Assembly (NCBI GenBank): GCA_000756795.1
Contig: CCSI01000006.1
Location: 1-64,000, forward strand
Source of the DNA: Qipengyuania vulgaris
GTDB lineage: Bacteria > Pseudomonadota > Alphaproteobacteria > Sphingomonadales > Sphingomonadaceae
Direction of reading: 5' to 3'
DNA length: 64,000 nt
The notes under the pieces were generated by a model that was not told where the DNA came from, made no database searches, and saw only the letters and a list, made by a program, of their open reading frames with translations. The number at the start of each line of letters is the position of its first letter. Position 1 is the first letter of the stretch. Made by a program: the position numbers and the translations under genes. Below are positions 11,971 through 20,427 of this stretch, in pieces.

Positions 11971-12678
11971 TCAGTAGACGCCCGGATTGGTGCGCTCGAA
12001 AGTCCCGCCTTCAGGGCGGCGCAGCAGGTCGGTCTGGGTAACCGGCGGGGTCACGCGGCTGCCGTCTTCGGCAAGGCCGAGGCTTTCGGCGTAAAGCAGG
12101 CGCCCGCCGCTCAGGCGTAGCAGCACTGCGTCAAACTGGTCTGGACCAAGCGCGAAACAGCCGTTCGAGCGGCCCAGCCGGCCCCATTTGTCGATATGTT
12201 CGGGCCGGGCATATTCGGCCTGGTGCATCACGATGGCGCGCGGCATCGCCATGTCATTGGTCGGGTCGAGCCCGTCGAGGCGAATAGAGGTGCCGTAGCG
12301 GCCCGTGTACCAGCTGCGTGTCATATAGGCGCCGCGGCTGGTCGCTTCGCTGCCCTCGATATTGGAATAACGCTTGAGCCAGCCGTCATGCTCACTGTCC
12401 GAGCCCGTGCCATGGCTGACGTGGTAGCTTTCGACCCGCTCGTTGACGAGGTCGACGAAATGGAAGCGCTTACGCGAGGAGTGCAGCCCGAAATCGGCGA
12501 TGCCGACAATATCCTTTTTCCAGATGATATCGCCTGCCCGCTCAAGCTCACGCCGGGCGATGTCGAATAGCTGGCGGTCCCGCGAGCCCGTGGCCGAACT
12601 CTGCGCACAAACCCGCGCGGGAAGCGCTATCGCTGCGCCTGCTGCGAGGCCGGTCCTGAGGATGTCACGCCGCTTCAT
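11971..12678 (-). CDS. Exported L,D-transpeptidase-like protein (YkuD_2 type)
   Basis: 235 residues. The N-terminus MKRRDILRTGLAAGAAIALPARVCA is a twin-arginine-type signal. The mature domain matches the YkuD_2 family of murein L,D-transpeptidase catalytic domain proteins: NDMAMPRAIVMHQAEYA supplies the histidine, and GRSNGCFALGPDQFD supplies the cysteine (S-N-G-C). It is probably a periplasmic peptidoglycan-modifying enzyme, though the activity of this subfamily is less well established than that of YkuD. It is convergent with the larger transpeptidase. Confidence 0.8.
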   Translation of the reverse strand: MKRRDILRTGLAAGAAIALPARVCAQSSATGSRDRQLFDIARRELERAGDIIWKKDIVGIADFGLHSSRKRFHFVDLVNERVESYHVSHGTGSDSEHDGWLKRYSNIEGSEATSRGAYMTRSWYTGRYGTSIRLDGLDPTNDMAMPRAIVMHQAEYARPEHIDKWGRLGRSNGCFALGPDQFDAVLLRLSGGRLLYAESLGLAEDGSRVTPPVTQTDLLRRPEGGTFERTNPGVY

Positions 12679-12736
12679 ATCAAACCAACATATACAGCGA
12701 ATCTAACGTTCCCGTGAACGCTTTTCGTCGAAGCGG

Positions 12737-14179
12737 TCACTGGCCCTCGTGAACCGCCTTGGCAGCCAAGCCGAGGCGGATCATGTCGGGCATGTGCTTG
12801 GCTATCGCTTGCTGGAACTTACCCAGTGCTGCGAGTTTCGGGCTGCCCTCCGCGACAAGCTTGGCAAGCGTCGGCCCTCCGAAATCAAGCCGCGATTGCG
12901 AGAGGAACTTGCCGATTTCAGGGCTCTGCGACCACGCGCCCCGGTTCATCATCGTGACCATCTGCGCATAGGGGAAGGCGGTAGGCGTGTCGGTCAGCGG
13001 ACCGGGCGTGGCGAAGCGGTTCTTCTCCTCGTCGGTTTCGAAAGCGGTTTCTATGAAAGCAGCCAGCGCGGCGCTGAATGTCACCACCGGTACATGCAGT
13101 GGCTGCAGAGTGATGGTGTCGCCATCGAAGATGGGCCGTTTGGTTCGGCGCGTTTCGAGCGGAACGGCAGAAGCGGTGCAATCGATGAAAAGGCTGTCCC
13201 TGGGCACCTCGACTTCGGCATCGGCGAAGACGAGCCTGCCCTGTTCAATAGCCGTCACCCGGCCTTCGCGAATGACATTCGTGATGCGCCGAAGCACGTC
13301 GACCTCGCCCTGCGAAATGGTGGCAAAGTGGAACATTTCCGGCTCCACGCTTTCATCGATGCGGAGGTAGAAGTCGTCCTCGCCCAGGATGCGCATCAGT
13401 TCCGCACCATCCTGCGCCTTGCCGGCAGCTTCTAGCAGCGCAATCTGCATCGCCATCGAAGTCTCGAGATTGTCCGCGCCCGGCTGGGTATACTTGCGGT
13501 TCCACAGCCAGCTTTCGCGCGGGCGGACCCAGCTGATATCCTCAGGCGCGACACCGTTCTGGATGAGCCATACGCCGGTATCCATCGCAGTCTTGCCGGC
13601 GCCGAGAATAACGAAATGCTCCGGCTGATCATCGCGCTTCCACAATTCGAGCAGCGCGCCAGGCGGGACGATATCGACACTCTCCGCAACCTCGAAATTG
13701 CGGTTGTGGGTCGACGGCACCGAAGTCTGGTAGAATGTCGCATCCACCAGCTTGCGGCCAGCCTTGATGGTCTTTTCCTCATCCGAGAATAGCGGCCTGA
13801 CAGTCGCTTTCCTGTCCTCGTCCATCCCGCCGAACTCATGCGAAGCAAGGTAGGTCACCCGCCCCGTCGGCAGCAGGCGTGAGTTCACCACGGTTTCGAA
13901 ATAGGCGAGCACTTCCGCCCCGCTGGCAAGCGCAAACAGGCCCATGTTCGGCCCGTGCGTGTCGATATGCTCATTGGGAAAGGCGAGCGAGTTGACGCCG
14001 TAATTCGCGCTCGGCTGGTGCAGCGCCACGAATCCGTAAGCGTCGTTCCAATGGCCGCCGGGCTTCGCATGCCGGTCGACAATAGTCACTGTGCATTCGG
14101 GGTCTTCCGCAACCAGCGTATCGGCAAAGGCCAATCCCACCGCACCTGCGCCCACAATCAGATAATCGGTCTCGTCCAT
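12737..14179 (-). CDS. FAD-dependent oxidoreductase, flavin monooxygenase-like
   Basis: 480 residues. The N-terminal dinucleotide-binding motif YLIVGAGAVGLAFADTL binds FAD, with an acidic residue at the end of the second strand (TIVDRHAKPGGHW). A second Rossmann signature, FVILGAGKTAMDTGVWL near residue 195, is where NADPH would bind. This double layout resembles flavin-containing and Baeyer-Villiger monooxygenases, but the full FMO fingerprint is not obvious and the substrate is unknown. A GTG at 14182, one codon earlier, has better spacing from GGGAG and may be the true start. It lies 39 bp from the end of the HDAC-like gene and may share its transcript. Confidence 0.75.
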   Translation of the reverse strand: MDETDYLIVGAGAVGLAFADTLVAEDPECTVTIVDRHAKPGGHWNDAYGFVALHQPSANYGVNSLAFPNEHIDTHGPNMGLFALASGAEVLAYFETVVNSRLLPTGRVTYLASHEFGGMDEDRKATVRPLFSDEEKTIKAGRKLVDATFYQTSVPSTHNRNFEVAESVDIVPPGALLELWKRDDQPEHFVILGAGKTAMDTGVWLIQNGVAPEDISWVRPRESWLWNRKYTQPGADNLETSMAMQIALLEAAGKAQDGAELMRILGEDDFYLRIDESVEPEMFHFATISQGEVDVLRRITNVIREGRVTAIEQGRLVFADAEVEVPRDSLFIDCTASAVPLETRRTKRPIFDGDTITLQPLHVPVVTFSAALAAFIETAFETDEEKNRFATPGPLTDTPTAFPYAQMVTMMNRGAWSQSPEIGKFLSQSRLDFGGPTLAKLVAEGSPKLAALGKFQQAIAKHMPDMIRLGLAAKAVHEGQ

Positions 14180-14218
14180 CACATCCCGGCTCCCGTAGCA
14201 GCAGGTGGCGATAGCAGT

Positions 14219-15112
14219 TTATTGCAAGTTGGTCAGGGGCGCATGTGCGGCGTTGGCGCGCGCGCAAGTAATCATCGAGCGCGCATGCCTGCTGCCAATG
14301 ACCCGCGGATCCTTGCCATAACCGCCCCCCAGCGAACTGGCGACGGGGAGGCCTCGCGAGCGGACTGCTGCGATGAGATATTCGTCGCGGCGGTCCAGTC
14401 CCTCGTCGGAGAGAGAGAGGCGGCCCAGCCTGTCGTCGGCGTGCCCGTCGACCCCGGCCTGGTAGAGGACGAGTTCGGGTTGGAACCCGTCTAGCGCCTG
14501 CGGCAGGTGGCGGTCGAGAGCTTCGAGATAGCCATCGTCGTCCACCCCGTCCGGCAGCGGCACGTCGCGGCTGGAATTGGCCTTGCGGACCGGGAAGTTC
14601 TTTTCGGCATGAAGCGAGAGGGTGAAGATGTCCTGACGGCCTGCGGTAAGGCTGGCCGTCCCATCGCCCTGGTGCACGTCGAGGTCGACGATCAGGATAC
14701 GCTCCGCATCGCCCTCGGCAATCAGGCGGTTGGCGGCCACGGCGAGGTCATTGAACACGCAATAGCCTGCGCCGGTGTCGTAGAGCGCATGGTGGCTTCC
14801 CGCAGCGGAATTGGCGGCATAGCCATGGCGGCGGGCAAGCTGCGCGGCGAGCCATGTCCCGCCATTGGTGTGCTGGACGCGCTGCGCGATGTGCGGCGTG
14901 ACCGGGAAGCCGATGCGCCGTTCCTTCTCGTGCGGGACGCTGGCAGTGAAAACCTGCTCGACATAGTCGGGACAATGCACCGCTTCGAGCCAGCGGCGCG
15001 GCATGGGCGGCGGGGCGTGTTCGGTGACGGGGTATTCGCTCGCCCGCAGAGCCGCCATCACCGCCATGTACTTGTCGAAACGGAACGTGCCCCGGGTCGG
15101 GGCGGGGGCCAT
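14219..15112 (-). CDS. Histone deacetylase-family (acetylpolyamine amidohydrolase-like) protein
   Basis: 297 residues from the first ATG. HDAC-fold signatures: AAGSHHALYDTGAGYCVFNDLAVA (active-site region), ILIVDLDVHQGDGTA (zinc-binding Asp and His), LYQAGVDGHADDRLG (second zinc Asp), SLGGGY at the end. Bacterial members deacetylate small molecules such as polyamines, or proteins. The same frame is open upstream and encodes ILHVVHHVDY, which fits the family N-terminus, so translation may begin near 15142 at an ATC or other non-standard codon. It follows the sulfotransferase-like gene by about 40 bp. Confidence 0.88.
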   Translation of the reverse strand: MAPAPTRGTFRFDKYMAVMAALRASEYPVTEHAPPPMPRRWLEAVHCPDYVEQVFTASVPHEKERRIGFPVTPHIAQRVQHTNGGTWLAAQLARRHGYAANSAAGSHHALYDTGAGYCVFNDLAVAANRLIAEGDAERILIVDLDVHQGDGTASLTAGRQDIFTLSLHAEKNFPVRKANSSRDVPLPDGVDDDGYLEALDRHLPQALDGFQPELVLYQAGVDGHADDRLGRLSLSDEGLDRRDEYLIAAVRSRGLPVASSLGGGYGKDPRVIGSRHARSMITCARANAAHAPLTNLQ

Positions 15113-15152
15113 GTAATCGACATGATGGACGACGTGGAGGATGGCCCTGCCC

Positions 15153-16154
15153 TCAGACCAACGGCGAGGGCAGCGGGACGGGCATTTGCAACTGGCGCGC
15201 GATGAGCGAAATCCACTCGCCCACCTTGGCGATTTCCTCGTCCACTACGGCGCTGCGGCCCTGCTCTTCCTGCGCGCGGACGACTTCTTCGTAATCGCCG
15301 CCCTGCTTGGCGTGTTTGGAGAAAAGCGGCCCCTGCGCCACGTCGGCAATTTCCTCCGTCCCCGCCTCGAAGCCGTAAAACCCGGCGGCGGCGGCGAAGG
15401 TCGCTTCCTTGTCCTCGACAAAGCGGCTGGAGAGGAGCGTGAGCACGCGGTCGGGGAAGGTCTGTGTAAGCCCGTGGAATTGCCGCACGTGGAAGAGCCA
15501 CATCAGCGCTGCGGCCTGCATATCGGTCAGCTCGTAAAAGGCGTTATCATTGAGGCCGAGGTCGAGCGGTACGATACGCCGGTTGTGCGCCAGCTGCTTG
15601 CGCGCCCAGATGCGCCCCTCCAGCCCCTTCTTGGCGACAGAGCGCAGAAATTCCTCGCAGCTCCCGTGGATGCAGATGGCCTTGGAGGACGTATCGTCCT
15701 GCAGCAGCAGCGGTATGAGACCATTGGCGAAATTCGAAGGCTTGGCGATGACCACCTCTTCCCCGTCGCGGCGGCCCAGCAGGCGCATCAGCGGGGCGAT
15801 GAGGCTGCGTGCCTGCGGCGTCGGCGGCGAGGCCTGCAGGCTGTTGAATATCATCGGCTCGCTCAGCCCGCGCGCGCCATCCAAGGCGTCGAGCGCTTTC
15901 ACCAGCAGCGTCGAACGGCAGAAGGCGCTGTGGAAGATATAGGAGGGGGCGGGGCCAGTTACCGCCGCCGCGCGCACCTTGTCGCCTGCAACCCACACCG
16001 CATCCGCAGCGCTTTGCGGCTTGTAGTCGGCGAGGAATGTCAGCTCCTTGCGGGCCTCTTGCGGGATGCGTAGGAACTGCACGCGGTCGGCCGCCGGGTC
16101 ATAGGCATGCGGCAGCCAGTCGGTATCGGCGAAAATGTCGTTGGCCTCGGGCAT
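15153..16154 (-). CDS. Sulfotransferase-like protein of unknown function
   Basis: 333 residues. The segment PSYIFHSAFCRSTLLVKALD near 72-91 resembles the phosphosulfate-binding P-loop of sulfotransferases, and LSEPMIFN and EEVVIAKPSNFANG follow at the spacing seen in such folds. I therefore infer a sulfotransferase-like fold; no acceptor can be named, and key residues cannot be confirmed by eye. The C-terminal third is helical and charged. It starts divergently from a 2OG-Fe(II) oxygenase, whose possible upstream starts come close to this ATG, so the two are probably co-regulated. Confidence 0.5.
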   Translation of the reverse strand: MPEANDIFADTDWLPHAYDPAADRVQFLRIPQEARKELTFLADYKPQSAADAVWVAGDKVRAAAVTGPAPSYIFHSAFCRSTLLVKALDALDGARGLSEPMIFNSLQASPPTPQARSLIAPLMRLLGRRDGEEVVIAKPSNFANGLIPLLLQDDTSSKAICIHGSCEEFLRSVAKKGLEGRIWARKQLAHNRRIVPLDLGLNDNAFYELTDMQAAALMWLFHVRQFHGLTQTFPDRVLTLLSSRFVEDKEATFAAAAGFYGFEAGTEEIADVAQGPLFSKHAKQGGDYEEVVRAQEEQGRSAVVDEEIAKVGEWISLIARQLQMPVPLPSPLV

Positions 16155-16208
16155 CGGCTAGCGCAAATGGCAGAATGGTTCGGGCGCGACAAGCGGGCCG
16201 GAGTTACG

Positions 16209-16958
16209 ATGAAGGACGGCATGAAGTTCAGGCTCAATCCCAAGCTCGATGCGAAGCGGCTGGCGGCGCGCTACGCCGAGGCGAGCAGGCTGCGGGTGGA
16301 GAATATATTCACCGAGGATACCGCGAAGGAGATTTACAAGTGCCTGTCCGAACTGGACTGGTGGCTGACATATAATGACGGCAATCATGTCAACGAACTG
16401 CACCCGCTTCACCTGCGCCAGATGAGCCCGCAGGACGGGGCGGCCATCCAGCAGAAAATTTTCGAGAACGCGCGGCGCCAGTACCAGTTCATCTATAATT
16501 ACTACCCGATGTATGCGGGTTACTTCGCGCCCAAGCTGCCGCCGATGTCGCTCGACCCGGTGTATGAATTCCTCAATTCGGACCGCTTTCTGGATTTCGC
16601 GCGCAAGCTGACCGGGCATGCCGACATCAAGTGGTGCGATGCGCAAGCGACGCTGTTCCGGCCGACGCATTTCCTCAAGTACCACACCGACGCACAGAGC
16701 GAGCAAAAGCGCCGCGCCGCCTATGTGCTCAACTTCACCACCGAGTGGGATACGGACTGGGGCGGGATGCTGCAGTTCTGGAACGAGCGCGGCGATGTCG
16801 AGCTGGCGTTCAAGCCGACTTTCAACGCGCTCAACATCTTCACCGTGCCGCAGCCGCATTCGGTAAGCAGCGTGACGCAGTGGGCGCCGGGCCTGCGGTT
16901 TTCGATTACCGGATGGATGCGCGCTGACGACCCGCCGGGCCCTATCGGCGAGGGTTAG
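16209..16958 (+). CDS. 2-oxoglutarate/Fe(II)-dependent oxygenase
   Basis: 249 residues from the ATG at 16209, chosen because GGAG lies five bases upstream; an ATG at 16167 is also possible. A prolyl-4-hydroxylase-like double-stranded beta-helix: iron ligands are H and D in FLKYHTDAQS and the distal histidine in PQPHSVSSV, with the 2OG-binding arginine in GLRFSITGWMR. The motif GGMLQFWNERGDVE is typical of the 2OG-FeII_Oxy_4 group. The substrate is unknown. It ends convergently with a thioredoxin-like lipoprotein (stops overlap). Confidence 0.85.
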   Translation: MKDGMKFRLNPKLDAKRLAARYAEASRLRVENIFTEDTAKEIYKCLSELDWWLTYNDGNHVNELHPLHLRQMSPQDGAAIQQKIFENARRQYQFIYNYYPMYAGYFAPKLPPMSLDPVYEFLNSDRFLDFARKLTGHADIKWCDAQATLFRPTHFLKYHTDAQSEQKRRAAYVLNFTTEWDTDWGGMLQFWNERGDVELAFKPTFNALNIFTVPQPHSVSSVTQWAPGLRFSITGWMRADDPPGPIGEG

Positions 16959-17455
16959 GTCGGGTCAGCCTGCGCGAGGGCGGCAAGTTCGTCGTAAATC
17001 TCGTCTTCGCTGCGGCCGGCGGCATCGCGCCATGTCGTGGCGGTCTCGGCATTCACCAACGTGCCGAATGGCGTGAGGACGAGGACATTGGGGCTGCCGG
17101 GGATCTCCTCGAGCCCGAAACGGCGAGCAATGTCGAGATTATGACCGTCGCCGGTCTGCGGCATTCCGATATTGACGAAGACGAGCTCGTATTCGCTTTC
17201 GACCAGTTGCTGGAAACGCGGCGTCTCCAGCCAGCCCGCCAATGCGCGGCTGTCGTGACACCAGTTGGCGCCCATCACCAGCAGCACATGCTTGCCGCTC
17301 GCCATCGCGCGTTCGAGCGCGGCATCGACATCGGCGCTGGCATCTTCGGATACAGCGTAGGATTTCGCCTCGGGATGCGAGGGCGTGGCGACATGCGGGG
17401 TAGTCGCGCATGCAGAAAGCGCAAGCGCAAGGAGGGACCCAAGCACCTGCTTCAT
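16955..17455 (-). CDS. Thioredoxin-fold lipoprotein with a single active-site cysteine
   Basis: 166 residues. A lipobox (LALSAC, Cys16) marks it as a lipoprotein. The domain has GKHVLLVMGANWCHDSRALAGWL near 53-75, a thioredoxin-like active site reduced to CHDS (CxxS), and the cis-proline region EIPGSPNVLVLTPFG near 117. Loss of the second cysteine suggests a monothiol or binding role, not disulfide oxidation. Its ATG overlaps the stop of the upstream membrane-protein gene, so it is the last gene of the ispG operon. Confidence 0.78.
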   Translation of the reverse strand: MKQVLGSLLALALSACATTPHVATPSHPEAKSYAVSEDASADVDAALERAMASGKHVLLVMGANWCHDSRALAGWLETPRFQQLVESEYELVFVNIGMPQTGDGHNLDIARRFGLEEIPGSPNVLVLTPFGTLVNAETATTWRDAAGRSEDEIYDELAALAQADPT

Positions 17456-18216
17456 GCAGGCTGTCCTTCGGGTGTCGCGGCGGTGTCCACTTCACTGCCC
17501 AGGACGGGAGGGCGGCCCAGCCAATAGCCGGTCGCAAGCCCGGCGCCCATCCAGCAGCACATCAGGCCGACGAGCAGCGAGTCCCAGACCATCAGCGCCC
17601 AGACCACGAGATCGCTCTGTCCCATGGCCAGCGTGTGGTTGTATTCGTGGAGCATTTGCGCAGGGGCGAAGAACAGCATCGACAGGAAGGCAGCGAAAAT
17701 TGTTGCGATCCAGCCGACCGTATAGGCGCGGCGCAGGGTCATGCTGGTGTCGCCCCAAAGCGGACCGACGAGGTAGATGAGCAGCGGCAGCGTCGCTATC
17801 TGGAAAGCATAGTCAAGCGTCTGTGGCACCTCGCCGCCGATGGCCGCCTTGATGGCATAGCCGAGCACGCCAGCGCCGATATTGACTGCCAGCGCGATCA
17901 GGAACTGCTTCCACGCGATCGTGCGCAGGTCCCACCAGCGTTTGCCCGCCCCGCCGATGAAGCGCGCTGCGGCGAGCGTGGCGAGGATGACGCCCGCGAC
18001 TTTGAAATATCCGAAGGTCCAGCGTGTCGGGTCATTGGAAAGCGCCTTGAAGGCCTTTTCGCTCTCGAACATGCCGAGATTTATTTCGGCAATGTGTTGC
18101 ACGAATTCGGGCACGATCACGATCAGCGGGATGAGCGGTGCCAGCCAGAACAGCGACAGCCCGCCAAGGAATGTGACCCGCAGCCCGTTCGCGAGCCGCC
18201 CCAGTATGTCCTTCAT
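17452..18216 (-). CDS. Six-helix integral membrane protein, Yip1-like layout
   Basis: 254 residues from the ATG at 18216 (the open frame is longer but its upstream part is antisense to ispG codons). About six transmembrane helices span roughly 15-40, 80-98, 110-130, 140-162, 175-200 and 215-238; the C-terminus is short and polar. No catalytic motif is seen. The arrangement resembles Yip1/DUF-type membrane proteins, but I do not recognise it firmly. It overlaps both neighbours by ATGA, forming a tightly coupled ispG - membrane protein - thioredoxin lipoprotein unit. Confidence 0.65.
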   Translation of the reverse strand: MKDILGRLANGLRVTFLGGLSLFWLAPLIPLIVIVPEFVQHIAEINLGMFESEKAFKALSNDPTRWTFGYFKVAGVILATLAAARFIGGAGKRWWDLRTIAWKQFLIALAVNIGAGVLGYAIKAAIGGEVPQTLDYAFQIATLPLLIYLVGPLWGDTSMTLRRAYTVGWIATIFAAFLSMLFFAPAQMLHEYNHTLAMGQSDLVVWALMVWDSLLVGLMCCWMGAGLATGYWLGRPPVLGSEVDTAATPEGQPA

Positions 18217-19352
18217 TCGGCAGCTTCCGCGTGGGGGTCGAAGGCGGTCTCTTCGCCCGCCTCGATTTTCGCTGCCTTTTCCTCGACCAGTTTCACGATA
18301 TGATCGAGCATGTCGTCGCTCTCGATATGGTGGTCCTTCACCCCTGAGAGATAGACCATGTGCTTGCCGCTTCCGCCGCCGGTGAGGCCAATATCGGTCT
18401 CGCGCGCTTCGCCGGGTCCGTTGACCACGCAGCCGAGCACCGAGAGGCTCATCGGCGTCTTGATGTGCTCGAGACGCTTTTCCAGCGTCTCCACCGTGCG
18501 GATAACGTCGAAACCCTGGCGCGAGCAGCTGGGGCAGGAGACGACGCGAACGCCGCGGGTTCTGAGGCCGAGCGCTTTCAGCATTTCGAAGCCGACCTTC
18601 ACTTCCTGCTCGGGCTCTGCCGAGAGCGAGACGCGGATGGTGTCGCCAATGCCCGCCCACAGCAGGCTGCCGATGCCGATGGAGCTCTTCACCGTGCCGC
18701 CGATCAGGCCGCCCGCTTCGGTAATGCCGAGATGCAGCGGGCAGTCCACTGCATCTGCCAGCCCGTGATAGGCGGCGACCGCGAGGAACACGTCGCTGGC
18801 CTTCACCGCGACCTTGTATTCGTGGAAGTCGTGGTCCTGCAGCAGCTTGATATGGTCGAGAGCGCTTTCGATAAGTGCCTCGGGGCAGGGCTCGCCGTAT
18901 TTTTCGAGTAGATCCTTCTCGAGGCTGCCTGCGTTCACACCGATGCGGATGGCGCAGCCGTTGGCCTTGGCCGCACGCACCACCTCGGCGACGCGTTCGG
19001 AAGACCCGATATTGCCGGGATTGATGCGCAGGCAGGCCGCGCCCTTGTCGGCCGCTTCCAGCGCGCGTTTATAGTGGAAGTGGATGTCCGCAACGATGGG
19101 GACATTGGCCGCACGCGTAATCTTATCGAAGTCGCGCGTCGATTCCTCGGTCGGGCAGGACACGCGGATGATGTCCGCGCCTACATCCTCGCACCGGCGG
19201 ATCTGGTCGATGGTCGCGGCCACATCCTCGGTCGGCGTGTTGGTCATGGTCTGGACCGAAATCGGCGCATCCCCGCCGACGGGGACATTGCCGACCATGA
19301 TCTGGCGGGACTGACGGCGCTCGATATCGCGCCAGGGGCGTACGGAAGACAT
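18213..19352 (-). CDS. ispG: 4-hydroxy-3-methylbut-2-en-1-yl diphosphate synthase
   Basis: 379-residue IspG (GcpE), the penultimate enzyme of the MEP isoprenoid pathway, using a [4Fe-4S] cluster and flavodoxin or ferredoxin. The start [20 protein letters not shown] at 19352 is set by similarity. Core motifs are [12 protein letters not shown] near 35, [12 protein letters not shown] near 86, and the cluster cysteines in [12 protein letters not shown] near 270 and [11 protein letters not shown] near 310. The frame continues upstream only as the antisense of the neighbouring transporter. It is the first gene of a three-gene overlapping operon and diverges from zntB. Confidence 0.96.
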   Translation of the reverse strand: MSSVRPWRDIERRQSRQIMVGNVPVGGDAPISVQTMTNTPTEDVAATIDQIRRCEDVGADIIRVSCPTEESTRDFDKITRAANVPIVADIHFHYKRALEAADKGAACLRINPGNIGSSERVAEVVRAAKANGCAIRIGVNAGSLEKDLLEKYGEPCPEALIESALDHIKLLQDHDFHEYKVAVKASDVFLAVAAYHGLADAVDCPLHLGITEAGGLIGGTVKSSIGIGSLLWAGIGDTIRVSLSAEPEQEVKVGFEMLKALGLRTRGVRVVSCPSCSRQGFDVIRTVETLEKRLEHIKTPMSLSVLGCVVNGPGEARETDIGLTGGGSGKHMVYLSGVKDHHIESDDMLDHIVKLVEEKAAKIEAGEETAFDPHAEAAE

Positions 19353-19422
19353 GGGCAGCGATATAGTGGGGTAAACATGAAGGGGCAATGACAGGCGCGG
19401 CGACTTGGGGCATGAAGCGCGC

Positions 19423-20424
19423 ATGAGCGAAGCCACAGACGATGTGATGACCGACAACGCGCTGCTTTTCGGGCGTGTTCTCGACGGGCAGGGCGGGGCG
19501 CGGACCATCGAATGGGACGAGGCCATGGACTGGCAGCCGGCCGCCCCGGGCGAAGTGATGTGGCTCCACGTCTGCCGCAACCGGCCCGGCGTGCAGGAGT
19601 GGCTCGAAGACAAGCTGGGCGTGCCCGAGCCGACGGCGGAACTGCTCACCAGCGACCAGACCCGCCCGCGCGCCTTTGCGGAAGGGGAGACACTGGTCGG
19701 CACGCTGCGCGGGATCAACTTCAACCCCGGCGCGCAGCCCGAGGACATGATTTCGATGCAGCTATGGTGCGACGGGCGCAGGCTCATAACCTTGCGCCGC
19801 CATCCGCTGCAGACCCCGCGCGAGGTGGTGGCAATGCTCGACCGCGGCAACGGCCCGCCCGATGCCGGGGCCACCATCACCCTGCTCGCCGAACTGCTGA
19901 TTGCGCGCATGAGCCAGTCGATCGTCGACATGAACCATGTGCTCGACGAGTTGGAAGACATGGATGCGGAAGAGCATGCGGAGGCGATGCTGAAGCGCAT
20001 TTCGACCATCCGTCGCAACTGCTTGGGGCTGAAGCGCCACATGGCCCCGCAGCACGAGGCGCTGGAGCAAATCAGCCGGGAAGCGCCCTACTGGTTCGAG
20101 GACCACGACCGCCGCGAAATCGCCGAGAGTATCGCGCGCCTCCGCCGCTATCTCGACGATATCGACATCAGCAAGGAAAGCGCACTGGTGTTGCAGGACG
20201 AACTGCGCGCCCGCAGCCTCGCGTCGAGCGAGCACGCGACCTACATGCTCACCATCGTGGCGGGCATCTTCCTGCCGCTGGGCTTCCTGACGGGCCTGCT
20301 CGGCATCAATGTCGGCGGGATGCCCGGCATGGACGACCCCGACGCATTCTGGGCCGTGGTCGCCTTGTGCCTGTTCCTGTTCGTGGCGCTGATTGTGGTG
20401 TTCAGGCGATTGCGCTGGCTTTAG
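19423..20424 (+). CDS. zntB: CorA-family cation transporter, ZntB-like
   Basis: 333 residues from the ATG at 19423. A long cytoplasmic helical domain is followed by two C-terminal transmembrane helices (about 270-292 and 307-328), the CorA layout. The pore-mouth signature is GINVGGMPG where Mg2+-type CorA has GMN; GIN fits the ZntB zinc-transporter branch. It would sit as a pentamer in the inner membrane. The substrate (zinc, or other divalent ions) is inferred from this motif and from the acidic N-terminal domain; no metal regulator is adjacent. Confidence 0.8.
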   Translation: MSEATDDVMTDNALLFGRVLDGQGGARTIEWDEAMDWQPAAPGEVMWLHVCRNRPGVQEWLEDKLGVPEPTAELLTSDQTRPRAFAEGETLVGTLRGINFNPGAQPEDMISMQLWCDGRRLITLRRHPLQTPREVVAMLDRGNGPPDAGATITLLAELLIARMSQSIVDMNHVLDELEDMDAEEHAEAMLKRISTIRRNCLGLKRHMAPQHEALEQISREAPYWFEDHDRREIAESIARLRRYLDDIDISKESALVLQDELRARSLASSEHATYMLTIVAGIFLPLGFLTGLLGINVGGMPGMDDPDAFWAVVALCLFLFVALIVVFRRLRWL

Positions 20425-20427
20425 GGC

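Noticed and set aside
12700..12730. Terminator between the YkuD_2 gene and the flavin oxidoreductase
   Set aside because: A short CGTTC/GAACG hairpin with CTTTT exists on the plus strand, but both neighbouring genes run leftward, so the orientation is wrong.
18217..18660. N-terminal extension of the six-helix membrane protein
   Set aside because: It lies within ispG in another frame and is Arg-rich and non-membrane, unlike the real protein from 18216.
19353..20042. N-terminal extension of ispG
   Set aside because: The extra 230 codons are antisense to the CorA-type transporter, and similarity to IspG begins at the ATG at 19352.
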